From positions 62,001-126,000 of the forward strand of contig CANJUQ010000001.1 in the NCBI GenBank assembly GCA_947478175.1: a stretch of DNA of 64,000 nucleotides, in the 5' to 3' direction. The DNA is from Thiotrichales bacterium. Its GTDB lineage: Bacteria > Pseudomonadota > Gammaproteobacteria > Francisellales > CACEW01. The notes under the pieces were generated by a model. That model had not been told where the DNA came from. It made no database searches and worked only from the letters and a program-made list of their open reading frames with translations. The number at the start of each line of letters is the position of its first letter. Position 1 is the stretch's first letter. Shown here piece by piece: positions 45,899-55,420 of this stretch. A program made the translations under genes and the position numbers.

Positions 45899-47494
45899 CT
45901 ACATTCCAGGGCCATTGGGATCATTCGGATCATGCTGAGCATTACGCGGGGGGTTGGGAGCATTGGGACGATTGCGGGCATTTTGGTTTCGAACCAAAGC
46001 TTGTGCTTGCTCCTGCTGCCGCTGGATCATTATTTGAACATTCAACTGATCATTGGGAATTATTGGCTGCCCATTGGGATCGTTAGGCGCTCGTTCTTGT
46101 GGTTGTGGTGGCTGTGGCACAGCTTGGCGAACGACCATAACAGCATCCGCAATCGGATGAGCTTCTGCAGGGTGCACAACGATCGAAGCTCTCGATCGCT
46201 CAGAATCTGCTACCGATACAACTCTCTCTCGAGCTTGGGTTTTTTCAGGACCTCTCAAAGCAACTGTCTCAACGATTTTTTGAATATCTTTCTTAGATAC
46301 AAAATCTAATGGATCCTGATCAGGCTCTAGTTTTAATTCATGACGGACTATTGCCAGACTCACATGAGATTTTAAGTCTTGATTCAAGCCCGCTAATTTA
46401 GCCTGTAATATTTTTTCTTTGGCTTTTCTTAATCTTCGACCAAACCAAGAGCTAGATTTATTGATCTTGATTTCACCTTGGACCTTGCTGATTTCTGTGC
46501 GTAGCCCCACTACTTTTTGATCGCCTTTATTAATCAAGTCATTAGCCACTTTGACTATTTCTTTCTGAACAGATTTTTGAGTTTTCCGATTTTGATAAAT
46601 GCTATGCAACGCAATACTGCCTCGAATCACGCCACATACAGCCGCTACAATCCCAAAAGCCATTGCTAATGGCGGGCAACTGGCTGTCAAAGCTGCTAAA
46701 CCACCACATAAAGTCCCCAAACTTAAACAAGCGGCTGAAAAAGCACTGAATCTCAAATGGTTGTATTTATTTTTTTGTTTTTGAATTAAATAATCACTCA
46801 AAGCTTCGTAAGTCTCTTTATGGGCTTCTTCATAGAGGCTATGGGCTCCAGGCACTTTTGCATGTAATGCAGAAATCTGATTTTTAATTCTTGTTTTAGC
46901 TTGATTATATTTAGGATCAGCAAACCTAGAATCTTGATTTAAAATTTTTAATTTTTCTAAACGATCCCTGCACAAATACTCAGGATCAATTTTGTCTTTG
47001 GCTCTTGCGGCATATTGCAAATCGTGGAGACACTCCATGGCATTGGTAAATGAAAAAGCAAAAGACATAGCAATTCCGACAGTACTCACAGCCGCTGCAC
47101 CGCCCAAAAACCTCATGATGTTTTGCTTCACATTCCAAGATTCCATGAGCCAGTTAGGCATTAAACCCGTCAGGGCACATGCGGTTCTGACGAAAACCCA
47201 TGTCTTTTTCTCAACGGGATGCAATTTACTTTGATTGGCCTGAGCTAAGCCTGATTCAAAAGCACGTTTGGTTTGGATAGCCCCAATGATTCCCATGGGA
47301 TCCAAGATCGCAAAAGGCATCGCCATAGACGCCTTAGGCACCCCCAGGCTAATGCTCGATATCCAGGACCAAGCCGCTAACAAAAACCCAGAAGCTTCAT
47401 TAAGACTGACAGAATCAGAATCAAAATCTGATTCAGAAAAAACTAAGTTTCCAATGTCAATATTTTCAATATCACCAAGGTTCATCGCTGACAT
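45899..47494 (-). CDS. membrane protein B, paralogue of protein A, with Asn/Pro-rich tail
   Basis: This unrecognised 531-residue protein is clearly homologous along its length to protein A at 22960-24513. I chose the ATG at 47492-47494 (AGGTG ten bases upstream) over an in-frame ATG seven codons earlier. Shared blocks: AMPFAILDP, IQTKR, NQSKLHPVEKKTW, KIDPEYL..DR, YLIQKQKNK, then a two-helix hydrophobic hairpin CLSLGTLCGGLAALTASCPP plus LAMAFGIVAAVC, and AIVRHELKLEPDQDPLD. Its first hydrophobic segment is shorter than in A. The last 80 residues are a disordered Gln/Asn/Pro-rich tail (DPNGQPIIPNDQ, RNRPNAPNPPRN). There is no signal peptide. It lies divergent from the C-D gene pair. Confidence 0.7.
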   Translation of the reverse strand: MSAMNLGDIENIDIGNLVFSESDFDSDSVSLNEASGFLLAAWSWISSISLGVPKASMAMPFAILDPMGIIGAIQTKRAFESGLAQANQSKLHPVEKKTWVFVRTACALTGLMPNWLMESWNVKQNIMRFLGGAAAVSTVGIAMSFAFSFTNAMECLHDLQYAARAKDKIDPEYLCRDRLEKLKILNQDSRFADPKYNQAKTRIKNQISALHAKVPGAHSLYEEAHKETYEALSDYLIQKQKNKYNHLRFSAFSAACLSLGTLCGGLAALTASCPPLAMAFGIVAAVCGVIRGSIALHSIYQNRKTQKSVQKEIVKVANDLINKGDQKVVGLRTEISKVQGEIKINKSSSWFGRRLRKAKEKILQAKLAGLNQDLKSHVSLAIVRHELKLEPDQDPLDFVSKKDIQKIVETVALRGPEKTQARERVVSVADSERSRASIVVHPAEAHPIADAVMVVRQAVPQPPQPQERAPNDPNGQPIIPNDQLNVQIMIQRQQEQAQALVRNQNARNRPNAPNPPRNAQHDPNDPNGPGM

Positions 47495-47639
47495 AAGATA
47501 AAAACACCTATTCAAACTTTGAAATCAATTTTAATATTAGACTTTATTTTTAATTTTTTAATCTTTATTTTTCTCTTGACCCCACCAAACTTCATCGATA
47601 ACTTCGTCGCCTTTTTAAATATTAGGTGGTGGAATCTCT

Positions 47640-49433
47640 ATGTCAGCGGCTATTCCAGAAGATATTCTTGGCTATAAAAGTCTTGATAAATTAAGTCACG
47701 ATCTAAACGGGCGTCTTAGCTTCGGAATAATTATTTCTAATTACATCGATCCTATTGAACCCCTAGAAGCCCTATTACGCGTCGTCATGCCCATCGAAAA
47801 TAAATCTCTATCCCAAGCTGCGTTAGTTTTACATGCTTGGATGATGCGCCCAGAAAATCAGCCATTTCGAACTGCCTTTGAAGTCAGAGCTAGCCAGGCA
47901 TGGATTCCTGAAGGTGTCGGTGAAGATGTCACTGTCAAAACATGGATCAAAAAAAATACGTTTAAAGACCCGTTAGTGCGTCCTTTTGCGGAAGTCAGTG
48001 ACGGACCGATTAATCGCCGCCCTGATGGAAGAGAACTGACCCTCTATTTCCCTAAAATGGGAGAAGAAGCCAGGTCTCCAGAAGAGTGCCAAAAAATGCT
48101 TTTAGCTATCTGGAAGCTCTTTCAAGACACCCCCATTCAATTTGGTTATTGCCAAAGTTCTGATCAAATCGATTTAGAACCCATTCAAATCAGATTTCCT
48201 CACGAAATAGAGCTTGTTAGGAGTCCATTCCAAGTTCTTAAAGCTTCTTCTGACGAAACTCATAGCCCCCTTATGGTTATCCCTTATGAACATTTGTTAA
48301 CACACGGAATTAAACCTTCTGAGTGGCAAGCACTGACTGAAAGAAGAGCGCTTTATGAAAAAAATCGCTTAGTTAAATTTTTAGAACGATTAAGAACACT
48401 ATCTCCCACATCCCCAATAGCATCAGCATCAGAACTGATTTCTGACTTCTACCCTTCAAAAACTTGGGAAACTCTTTTGACAAACTGGAAAAGCACCCAT
48501 AGAGAAGCCGTAGAAAAAACTGCCAAATCAAAGTGTATTGATAGGAGTCTATTAGACAGCAATGAAACCATTCAAACTATTAAAAAAGAATTCCCTCTGC
48601 GCCTGACTCCTGAGGGTTACTTGGTATCTGTTAAAGATAAAACTCCGTTTTATCTGCTTTTCCTGGGCTTCTGTACTAGTACTAGCCAAGCTTTACCTGG
48701 ACTTTTTACGCAACATTACGGCACTGCCCTCCAAGAACCCCCTAGAATCATTTCTCTAGCTAAAGCTAATGAAGAAATAAAGGCCCTCTCAAACCTTTGT
48801 AATATAAATCCTCACCCAGTGCTTTCTGCACTGGAAAATTGGATTGGAGCAAGCCCTATCCACATGATCCAATATCCTGCCCGCACCCAATTCCTGCTGT
48901 ATCTATTCAATCTGGCTGTTGAAGCTCATCAGCAATATCGTGAATTATCTCAAGAGTCACACCAAATTCTTTCAGCGACTCAGGCCTATGTTTCGAACCA
49001 AGTGTTTGCTCAAACGGCTTATTCCTTAACACAATTTTTTAGAACGACTGTTGGCAGAATCCCGGGTATCTATACCTGGCTACATGCGCCTATCAAAGCG
49101 GATAAAGCGGCTTGTTTTAAAGAAATCTATAACGCACTACAGATCCTTCTTTTGGAACAACTCGAAAATACTGTGTCTTTTGTCCCGCCCTATTCTCAGC
49201 CAGCTATTCCTGCTGCTGTTCTCAAAGATTGGTATGAAGAAGCTAATAAAATTATTACCAACACAGTTAGAAGACATGTTGGGGTTACTATGTATTCAAG
49301 AATTATTAAAAGCTCACGACCTGCGTCTGCTTTGATCATTGAAAAAATCTTAGTGGCGACAACCCCCAAACAAAGACAAGAAGAAACAGAGGCCGCTGCT
49401 TTTTCAATGGCTCCAGATAGAGGGACAAAATAA
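47640..49433 (+). CDS. unrecognised protein C, paralogue of protein D
   Basis: No family is recognised for this 597-residue protein. It lacks a signal peptide and clear membrane helices. Residues of about 20-245 align by eye with about 55-240 of the next gene's product (D). Matching blocks are IIISNYIDPIEPLEALLRV with TIFLSLDLDPDNLKKAFACI, LLAIWKLFQDTPIQF with LLTVWREFQNRGIRF, and PIQIRF..EIELVRSPFQV with PLQIVI...PVRMISSPFTV. The 150 residues at 440-590 are helical. It starts an apparent two-gene operon (2-base gap to D), divergent from protein B. Large size, no known domain and tandem duplication suggest an accessory, possibly host-directed, protein. Confidence 0.65.
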   Translation: MSAAIPEDILGYKSLDKLSHDLNGRLSFGIIISNYIDPIEPLEALLRVVMPIENKSLSQAALVLHAWMMRPENQPFRTAFEVRASQAWIPEGVGEDVTVKTWIKKNTFKDPLVRPFAEVSDGPINRRPDGRELTLYFPKMGEEARSPEECQKMLLAIWKLFQDTPIQFGYCQSSDQIDLEPIQIRFPHEIELVRSPFQVLKASSDETHSPLMVIPYEHLLTHGIKPSEWQALTERRALYEKNRLVKFLERLRTLSPTSPIASASELISDFYPSKTWETLLTNWKSTHREAVEKTAKSKCIDRSLLDSNETIQTIKKEFPLRLTPEGYLVSVKDKTPFYLLFLGFCTSTSQALPGLFTQHYGTALQEPPRIISLAKANEEIKALSNLCNINPHPVLSALENWIGASPIHMIQYPARTQFLLYLFNLAVEAHQQYRELSQESHQILSATQAYVSNQVFAQTAYSLTQFFRTTVGRIPGIYTWLHAPIKADKAACFKEIYNALQILLLEQLENTVSFVPPYSQPAIPAAVLKDWYEEANKIITNTVRRHVGVTMYSRIIKSSRPASALIIEKILVATTPKQRQEETEAAAFSMAPDRGTK

Positions 49434-49435
49434 AC

Positions 49436-50941
49436 ATGTTCTCCTCACCAACAAAAAAATCTTCAAGTGAATCCAAATCACTATTAAGCCCAACAATTTC
49501 ACTGACATCCTCCCCTAGCAGTCCTACCCGAAAACATGCCACAGGAAGAGAGAACTATTGGACACTCTACGATGGGACTGATAACGATCTTGGTATGCCC
49601 CCCCTCGGCCAGACAACTATTTTTCTTTCGTTAGATCTGGACCCCGATAATCTTAAAAAAGCATTTGCTTGCATTCATCAAACTCAAATGACTAACCCCA
49701 TTTACACCCGTGATATTTTTTTCGGGGTTTTAAATTCGCATGCCCCTACCCGATTTTCTCCAGCAAGCGATGAACAACAAGCCTATGAAGCTGAACAAAA
49801 GGCCGCTTTTTTTTACCCATCTGCTTTACACCCTCCTGAACCCCAGACTTGGATTATGTTTCTTTTGACAGTCTGGCGAGAATTTCAAAATAGAGGCATT
49901 CGATTTAATCAAGTTAAAAATACAATGGATTCAAACCTCAGAGTTTCAATAAAACCACTTCAAATTGTTATCTCAGACGATCCGTTCAATCCAGTCAGAA
50001 TGATCTCAAGCCCTTTTACCGTGCAGTCTTTTATGACAATAAAGACTTTTGACTGGGCTTTTCATATCAATATGCTCTTTCAGAATGGCATTTCTCCTAT
50101 GTTTTTATACCGTCAAAAAATGGCTCAAAATATATATATTCAAAACGGCTTAACCCCTGTCCAAGCTTCTATTTCTCATGAGATTCAAACTTCAAATCAA
50201 CTGCTAAGACCCTTGGCAAGACACGCTTCAATCACTGGGAGACTCTGTTTAACCTCGATAGCAGAAGACCGAGATTTACCTGTGAGAACCTCCTCTCCTG
50301 AAGCAAAATCTCTCAGCTCCCTCGGATCTCTCGAATTGCTCAGCGATCCCGAATTAAACATCGATACAACCCCATCATCATTCACCCAGAACTCATTACT
50401 TCCTTTGTTAGGATCTGAGCCTCTTCCTCACGCTTTAGCTTTTAGTTTTGCAGAAGCTGAAAATTTAATTTTATGTAATCCCAGATTAAAAGAGCTCTTA
50501 GAGATCCAAAAAAATCTCTCAAAACACTTAAAAAAACTAGAAAAAGAATGCTCTGCACTCACGCATTTTATTGCAGGTCAGGCTCTAGCACTTGCAGCTC
50601 AATATTCAAAAGTCACCCCATGTTTAAAAAGCGTTGCCAAAGAGCGAATCTTTCTAGATTTTTCTCAGCAGCTTAAAAATCGATTAGCACGGGTTTCCCA
50701 TACAGAAACAAACTCGACTCTCTCCATCGCTCATTGGGTTCAAACCGATTGGTATCGATCAGAAATTGAGACTCTCAATACACCTCGATCTTGTTGGTCC
50801 CGTAGGTCTTGCTGCTCTATAAAATCTCAAACTCGGTCTGCCAAAATTGCATATCAAATTGGCTCTGTTTTTTATGATCCCACGCCAATAATTAATCCAT
50901 CGAGAACACACCAACACCTATCCCCTCTTTCGCAGAAATAA
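49436..50941 (+). CDS. unrecognised protein D, paralogue of protein C, with Ser-rich N-terminus
   Basis: This 501-residue protein of no known family is encoded two bases after protein C. The first 35 residues are Ser/Thr/Pro/Lys-rich and disordered (KKSSSESKSLLSPTISLTSS), unlike C. Residues of about 55-240 resemble the N-terminal domain of C (FFYP, LLTVWREFQ, PFTVQSF, LFQNGISPMFLYRQKMAQN against LLTHGIKPSEWQALTERRA). A second Ser-rich stretch lies at about 280-325, followed by a helical Leu/Lys-rich region at about 345-430. The C-terminus includes a Cys/Arg-rich bit (CWSRRSCCSIK). No signal peptide or transmembrane segment is obvious. The pair probably arose by duplication and diverged. Confidence 0.62.
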   Translation: MFSSPTKKSSSESKSLLSPTISLTSSPSSPTRKHATGRENYWTLYDGTDNDLGMPPLGQTTIFLSLDLDPDNLKKAFACIHQTQMTNPIYTRDIFFGVLNSHAPTRFSPASDEQQAYEAEQKAAFFYPSALHPPEPQTWIMFLLTVWREFQNRGIRFNQVKNTMDSNLRVSIKPLQIVISDDPFNPVRMISSPFTVQSFMTIKTFDWAFHINMLFQNGISPMFLYRQKMAQNIYIQNGLTPVQASISHEIQTSNQLLRPLARHASITGRLCLTSIAEDRDLPVRTSSPEAKSLSSLGSLELLSDPELNIDTTPSSFTQNSLLPLLGSEPLPHALAFSFAEAENLILCNPRLKELLEIQKNLSKHLKKLEKECSALTHFIAGQALALAAQYSKVTPCLKSVAKERIFLDFSQQLKNRLARVSHTETNSTLSIAHWVQTDWYRSEIETLNTPRSCWSRRSCCSIKSQTRSAKIAYQIGSVFYDPTPIINPSRTHQHLSPLSQK

Positions 50942-51024
50942 GTTTTCCTCTGTTTTGAGCGGTATTTTTAGGTACACTCCCCGGCCTTTTCCTTTCCTGT
51001 TTTTTAATTTTTTTAAGAGCCCCC

Positions 51025-51708
51025 ATGTCCAAAGAACCTTATTCAAAAACCGTTTTTGTCAAAAGCGCCGCGTTGATTTCCCAGCTCCCTCCCGACGAAG
51101 GCGTCGAAGTAGCGTTTGCTGGAAGATCTAACGCGGGAAAATCGACTTTATTAAATCTAGTGACCCATCAAAAAGGCCTCGCTAAAACCAGTAAAACCCC
51201 AGGCCGAACCCAGTTAATTAACGTCTTTGAATTTGCGCCTCAAAAAAGATTAATAGATCTACCTGGCTATGGCTTCGCCAAAGTTCCTCGTAGCGTCAAA
51301 GAAAATTGGCAAAAAACGCTGGGGCTTTATTTACAAAAACGTGAATCTCTCAAGGGTCTAATTGTTTTAATGGACTCACGGCATCCGCTCAAAGAATTAG
51401 ACTGCCAGCTCATTGAATGGGCTTGCGAGGGCCAATTAGAAGTTCATTGTGTTTTAACTAAGTCAGACAAACTGACTCAATCTGAAAAAATGCAGGCTTT
51501 AAAAACAGTCCGTAAAGAAATCCCGTTTACCAATATTGAAATTCAATTGATCTCAGCCATGAACAAATCAGGCCTAGATCTATTAGAAAATAAATTAGAT
51601 TCCTGGTTTTCAGAATTTTCAGAACCCTCAGACCCAGACTCAGATTTAATTTCTGATTCTGATCAAACATCTGATCAAACATCTGATCAAACCCCTGATC
51701 AAGAATAA
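51025..51708 (+). CDS. engB: Ribosome biogenesis GTPase EngB (YihA/YsxC)
   Basis: This essential GTPase assists assembly of the 50S subunit. G1 is [13 protein letters not shown] near residue 30, the switch region is [16 protein letters not shown] near 55, and G3 is [13 protein letters not shown] near 75. G4 is LTKSDKLT near 147 and G5 is [13 protein letters not shown] near 180. The core ends at about residue 198. A roughly 29-residue acidic tail follows ([12 protein letters not shown], then TSDQ repeats), encoded partly by a 12-bp tandem repeat and absent from usual EngB. The prepilin peptidase follows closely. Confidence 0.95.
   Translation: MSKEPYSKTVFVKSAALISQLPPDEGVEVAFAGRSNAGKSTLLNLVTHQKGLAKTSKTPGRTQLINVFEFAPQKRLIDLPGYGFAKVPRSVKENWQKTLGLYLQKRESLKGLIVLMDSRHPLKELDCQLIEWACEGQLEVHCVLTKSDKLTQSEKMQALKTVRKEIPFTNIEIQLISAMNKSGLDLLENKLDSWFSEFSEPSDPDSDLISDSDQTSDQTSDQTPDQE
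51661..51702 (+). repeat. 12-bp in-frame tandem repeat at the engB 3' end
   Basis: GATCAAACATCT occurs twice exactly, then as GATCAAACCCCT and a truncated GATCAA, encoding [14 protein letters not shown] at the very end of EngB. Confidence 0.85.
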
Positions 51709-51731
51709 ATAAATCAAAATAATGGTTGCCT

Positions 51732-52424
51732 ATGGCTTGGTATGACGGGTGTTTAATTATTTTTTTATCTTTTGGGTTGGGCTGTATTTTAAATATTATT
51801 TCAACCCAATTACCTCAATTTTTATTAGGGCTCCCATTATTAGGTCGCCATGAATTACACCCCTACGAGAAAATTTTCCCATTTGTTTTCACAGCCTGTT
51901 GTCTTTTCTGGTTTTGGCATTTTGGTTTTGACTGGCACGCCTTAGGTGCCTGTATTTTTACGGCTTTTTTAGGTCCGTTATTTTTAATAGATCTAAAATA
52001 TTTAATTCTTCCAGATCAGCTGACTTTTCCGCTTTTATGGATTGGGCTGTTATTCAATCTTCACGGGGTATTTTCAAATATTGATTCAGCCATCATCGGC
52101 GTCATCGCGGGCTATCTAACTCTCTTTTTTATTTATCATATTTTCTTATGGCTCTCTGGAAAACAAGGCTTAGGGCATGGCGATTTCAAATTACTCGCAG
52201 CCCTTCTAGCCTGGACGGGTGTTGAATTCTTGGGGTGGATTTTATTGCTAGCGGGTATTTTAACTTTGGGGGTTTTTGGCTTAAAAAAAATCTTTCAGGA
52301 AAATTTTAATCCTCAAATTCCTTTTGGACCGGGATTAGCCCTCGCAGGAATCATCATTTTGGCCTTCGGCAATAATTTAAACACACTAACAATACTTATT
52401 AGTACAGCGTTGTTTGGGGGTTAA
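51732..52424 (+). CDS. A24 prepilin peptidase lacking the Cys methyltransferase motif
   Basis: This polytopic membrane aspartic protease of about 230 residues is of the type IV prepilin peptidase family. The two catalytic Asp motifs are LIDLKYLILPDQLT near residue 85 and GLGHGDFKLLAAL near 144, the latter the GxGD motif. Typical PilD is about 290 residues and has an N-terminal cytosolic loop with two C-x2-C pairs for N-methylation. Here that region is short (LPLLGRHELHPYEKIF) and has no C-x2-C pairs, so methylation is probably lost. A TTG at 51726 could also start it; I took the ATG at 51732. No pilin genes lie in the window. Confidence 0.85.
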   Translation: MAWYDGCLIIFLSFGLGCILNIISTQLPQFLLGLPLLGRHELHPYEKIFPFVFTACCLFWFWHFGFDWHALGACIFTAFLGPLFLIDLKYLILPDQLTFPLLWIGLLFNLHGVFSNIDSAIIGVIAGYLTLFFIYHIFLWLSGKQGLGHGDFKLLAALLAWTGVEFLGWILLLAGILTLGVFGLKKIFQENFNPQIPFGPGLALAGIIILAFGNNLNTLTILISTALFGG

Positions 52425-52491
52425 CAGATCTTTATACTCTGCCGGTTTTTTTGTCCTAATTAATAACTAGTAACCAGCGAGAAATCCCATT

Positions 52492-53934
52492 ATGTCTACT
52501 AAAAAAGCAACACCTAAAGCAATCCACTCCGCCTCTGATTTATTGGCTTTTATTCAAGAAACCGAAGCCACTTCGGTCGATTTACGATTCACGGATACTC
52601 TCGGTAAAGAACACCACGTCACCATTCCAACTCACTGCATTGATCAAGATTTTCTTGAAAATGGAAAAATGTTCGACGGGTCTTCTATTGCTGGCTGGAA
52701 GCAAATCAATGAATCCGACATGATTTTAATGCCAGATGCTTCAAGTGCTGTCTTAGATCCTTTCTATGAAGAACCCACGATTAATTTACGCTGCAATATC
52801 GTCGAACCCATGACCATGCAAGGTTATAACCGAGATCCTAGATCTCTCGCCCAACGCGCTGAAGCTTATTTAGCGACGACTGGCATTGGGGATTCATTTT
52901 TGATTGGCCCAGAACCTGAATTTTTTATTTTTGATAGCGTTGAATTTAAGTCCGATATTTCAGGCGCCATGTACCGCGTGGATTCCAAAGAAGCCGATTG
53001 GAACAGCGCACGAGAATATGAATATGGAAATTCAGGACATCGCCCTCGTGTCAAAGGAGGTTATTTTCCTGTCCCACCTGTTGATTCATCCCAAGATATT
53101 CGTGCTGAAATGTGTCGTGTGATGGCTGATATGGGATTGATTATTGAAGCTCACCATCACGAAGTTGCGACAGCCAATCAAAACGAAATTGCGACAGGTG
53201 CAAGATCTTTAGTTCGCAAAGCCGATGAAGTACAAATTTATAAATACGTCGTTCATAACGTCGCGCATCAACATGGCAAAACAGCGACATTTATGCCAAA
53301 GCCTTTAGTCGGCGATAACGGCTCAGGGATGCATTGTCATCAATCGATCAGCAAAAAAGGCGTGAATATTTTTTCAGGAGATGCTTATGCGGGTCTATCT
53401 GAAACAGCGCTTTATTATATTGGCGGGATTATTCACCATGCCAAAGCTCTCAATGCCTTTACTAATCCAGGGACCAATAGTTACAAACGTCTAGTCCCAG
53501 GTTTTGAAGCACCTGTTTTACTGGCTTATTCAGGCCGCAACCGCTCTGCGTCAATCCGTATTCCGTTTAGTAATTCACCTAAAGGTCGTCGCATTGAAGT
53601 TCGATTCCCAGACCCAACCGCTAATCCTTATTTAGCGTTCGCGGCTATGTTGATGGCTGGATTAGATGGTATTAAACGCAAGATGCATCCCGGCGAACCC
53701 ATGGATAAAGATCTCTATGACTTACCGCCAGAAGAACTGTCAGATATTCCTTCTGTATCAAGCTCTCTTTCAGAATCTTTGGGAGAGCTAGATAGAAATC
53801 GTGAGTTTTTACTCCAAGGTGATGTCTTCACGAATGACATGATTGATGCCTATATCGAGCTTAAACATCAAGAAATTGAAAAGCTCAATATGACACCGCA
53901 TCCTGTCGAATTCTTGATGTATTACTCGCTATAG
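52492..53934 (+). CDS. glnA: Glutamine synthetase type I
   Basis: This enzyme makes glutamine from glutamate, ammonia and ATP as a cytosolic dodecamer. The 480-residue protein shows [12 protein letters not shown] near residue 59, [12 protein letters not shown] near 138, [14 protein letters not shown] near 277 and [13 protein letters not shown] near 329. [15 protein letters not shown] near 406 contains the Tyr adenylylated in enterobacterial GlnA. The N-terminus is about ten residues longer than E. coli GlnA. No NtrBC genes follow, and I see no -24/-12 sigma-54 promoter in the 67-base upstream gap, so nitrogen control may differ from E. coli. Confidence 0.96.
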   Translation: MSTKKATPKAIHSASDLLAFIQETEATSVDLRFTDTLGKEHHVTIPTHCIDQDFLENGKMFDGSSIAGWKQINESDMILMPDASSAVLDPFYEEPTINLRCNIVEPMTMQGYNRDPRSLAQRAEAYLATTGIGDSFLIGPEPEFFIFDSVEFKSDISGAMYRVDSKEADWNSAREYEYGNSGHRPRVKGGYFPVPPVDSSQDIRAEMCRVMADMGLIIEAHHHEVATANQNEIATGARSLVRKADEVQIYKYVVHNVAHQHGKTATFMPKPLVGDNGSGMHCHQSISKKGVNIFSGDAYAGLSETALYYIGGIIHHAKALNAFTNPGTNSYKRLVPGFEAPVLLAYSGRNRSASIRIPFSNSPKGRRIEVRFPDPTANPYLAFAAMLMAGLDGIKRKMHPGEPMDKDLYDLPPEELSDIPSVSSSLSESLGELDRNREFLLQGDVFTNDMIDAYIELKHQEIEKLNMTPHPVEFLMYYSL

Positions 53935-53947
53935 AATGACCTTCTTT

Positions 53948-53976
53948 GGGCGAATACGAGGTTCGCCCCTACACCA
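53948..53976. repeat. GGGCGAAT...GTTCGCCCCTAC REP-like repeat
   Basis: GGGCGAATacgagGTTCGCCC followed by CTACACCA differs at one base from the copy at 25163-25190. It lies 14 bases after the glnA stop and may form a stabilising or terminating hairpin. Confidence 0.7.
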
Positions 53977-54096
53977 TCATTCTTAGAGTGACCCATCAAA
54001 AAAGTCGCCCATCGCACGCCCATCCCAACATTTGCGCTCTACAACAATTGCCCATAAACTCCGCCCGGTTTTTTACGGAGCATCTGGAGTATTTTT

Positions 54097-55410
54097 ATGT
54101 CTACTTTTGTTACGCCTTTGACACTAGGCCAAGTTTTCAAGACCAGCTTTAAACTTTATAAAGCTGCTTTTTGGAAAACATTGCCTATTGCTATTTTGGC
54201 ACTCATCGTTGGAATTTTAGTCAAACAAACTTTTCATTATCAGCATCACTCTGAAAAAATTATCTCTCACAGCCTCTCGCAAACTGTTTCACATTCAGCG
54301 TCACAGACCACTTCAGAAACAACAACCCAAACCATTTCACAAACAGCCAGCATGACGCAGGTTCATGCGAACGTTTTTTGGAGTGCCCACTGGGGGATGC
54401 ATTGGGCCGTTTGTTTAATTGCTTTGTTAATTAATTATTTTTTAATCGGCGCTTTATTAATTAGCTATCAACAAGCCCAACAAAACGGCCATGTGTCACT
54501 GGGTAAAAGCTATTTGAATGCTGTGATGCGTGTTCCTGTTTTAATCGCTGCCGGAGTTATCTCTTTTATTCTTATGGCCATCGGCGGAATTTTTGCTTTC
54601 CATCCGGGTTTAATTTTGGGTGTTTATTTACTCATGGTGGTCCCTTTGGTTTTCTTAGATAAAAAGGGAATCTTAGGGTCAATTAAAACCAGCCTAACTT
54701 TTGTTCATCATAATTTTTGGCGAATGGTTTTTATTACCATCGTTATTTCAATCGTCACTGGAATTTGCTCTCTCTGGCAGTTTCCCGAATTAAATATGTT
54801 GATACGCGTTATCTTTGGTGTTTTATATTTAGCGGGTTTCGCTTGGTCAGTGGCCCTGACTTACTCGTTTTATCTGTATTTGAAAGAACGGGTAAATCAA
54901 CCCCTTCGCCAACAGCTTTATGCCCTGCTTCGTAATCGTCCTAAGACAGTCAAGACAGCCGCTTGGTGTACGTTTATTTATGTCGTTATTTCTTTTGCGG
55001 GCTCTATTTACATGCTACTGAGTAGCCAAGCCTTAGATGATCAGAGCTTTTATGCCCTGTTAGATGCTGCTTTAGCGACTAATTTGTTATTGAGCCTCTC
55101 CGTAGTATTCATGTGTTTTGCTTATATTGGCAGCAATGCAGCTCGTATTACTCTCATGGTCATTAGCGCTATCATGGCCATTTTATTTGCAACGCATCTA
55201 GGCCTAGCGATATCTGACTATCAAGACATTACACCCGCTGCAATCACGATCATGACTGATCTTGCCACGCCAGCCCTAGGTTTAATTTTAAATATCGTCA
55301 TTATTGTTTTACTGATCCAATCAAAGGCTTGGTACAAAACCATTAGAGCTTTCAAAATGGACCAAGACCTAGATGCTTTAAGAGCTGAGATTCATAACAC
55401 CAGTGCTTAA
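54097..55410 (+). CDS. polytopic membrane protein of unknown function
   Basis: This 437-residue protein has about nine or ten hydrophobic segments and starts LTLGQVFKTSFKLYKAAFWK, an amphipathic lead-in seen in several DUF975/YciC-like bacterial membrane proteins. I cannot place it firmly in a family. A Ser/Thr/Gln-rich periplasmic loop at about residues 55-90 (SQTVSHSASQTTSETTTQ) interrupts the first helix pair and has a repetitive look. Helices continue through ALLINYFLIGALLISY, then a cytosolic connector with NRPKTVKTAAW, and three more helices. A strong GGAG site lies before the ATG. The next gene, ctpA, is convergent. Confidence 0.7.
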   Translation: MSTFVTPLTLGQVFKTSFKLYKAAFWKTLPIAILALIVGILVKQTFHYQHHSEKIISHSLSQTVSHSASQTTSETTTQTISQTASMTQVHANVFWSAHWGMHWAVCLIALLINYFLIGALLISYQQAQQNGHVSLGKSYLNAVMRVPVLIAAGVISFILMAIGGIFAFHPGLILGVYLLMVVPLVFLDKKGILGSIKTSLTFVHHNFWRMVFITIVISIVTGICSLWQFPELNMLIRVIFGVLYLAGFAWSVALTYSFYLYLKERVNQPLRQQLYALLRNRPKTVKTAAWCTFIYVVISFAGSIYMLLSSQALDDQSFYALLDAALATNLLLSLSVVFMCFAYIGSNAARITLMVISAIMAILFATHLGLAISDYQDITPAAITIMTDLATPALGLILNIVIIVLLIQSKAWYKTIRAFKMDQDLDALRAEIHNTSA

Positions 55411-55420
55411 TTTTTAATTT

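Noticed and set aside
47520-47639. PmrA-type boxes (TTAATATT direct repeats) upstream of B and C, as in Legionella effector promoters
   Set aside because: TTAATATT occurs once but the second half-site is degenerate and at the wrong spacing. In such AT-rich DNA this is not convincing. The same applies at about 38505.
52425-52491. sigma-54 (-24/-12) promoter for glnA
   Set aside because: No GG-N10-GC pattern with TGGCAC/TTGC-like flanks is present in the gap.
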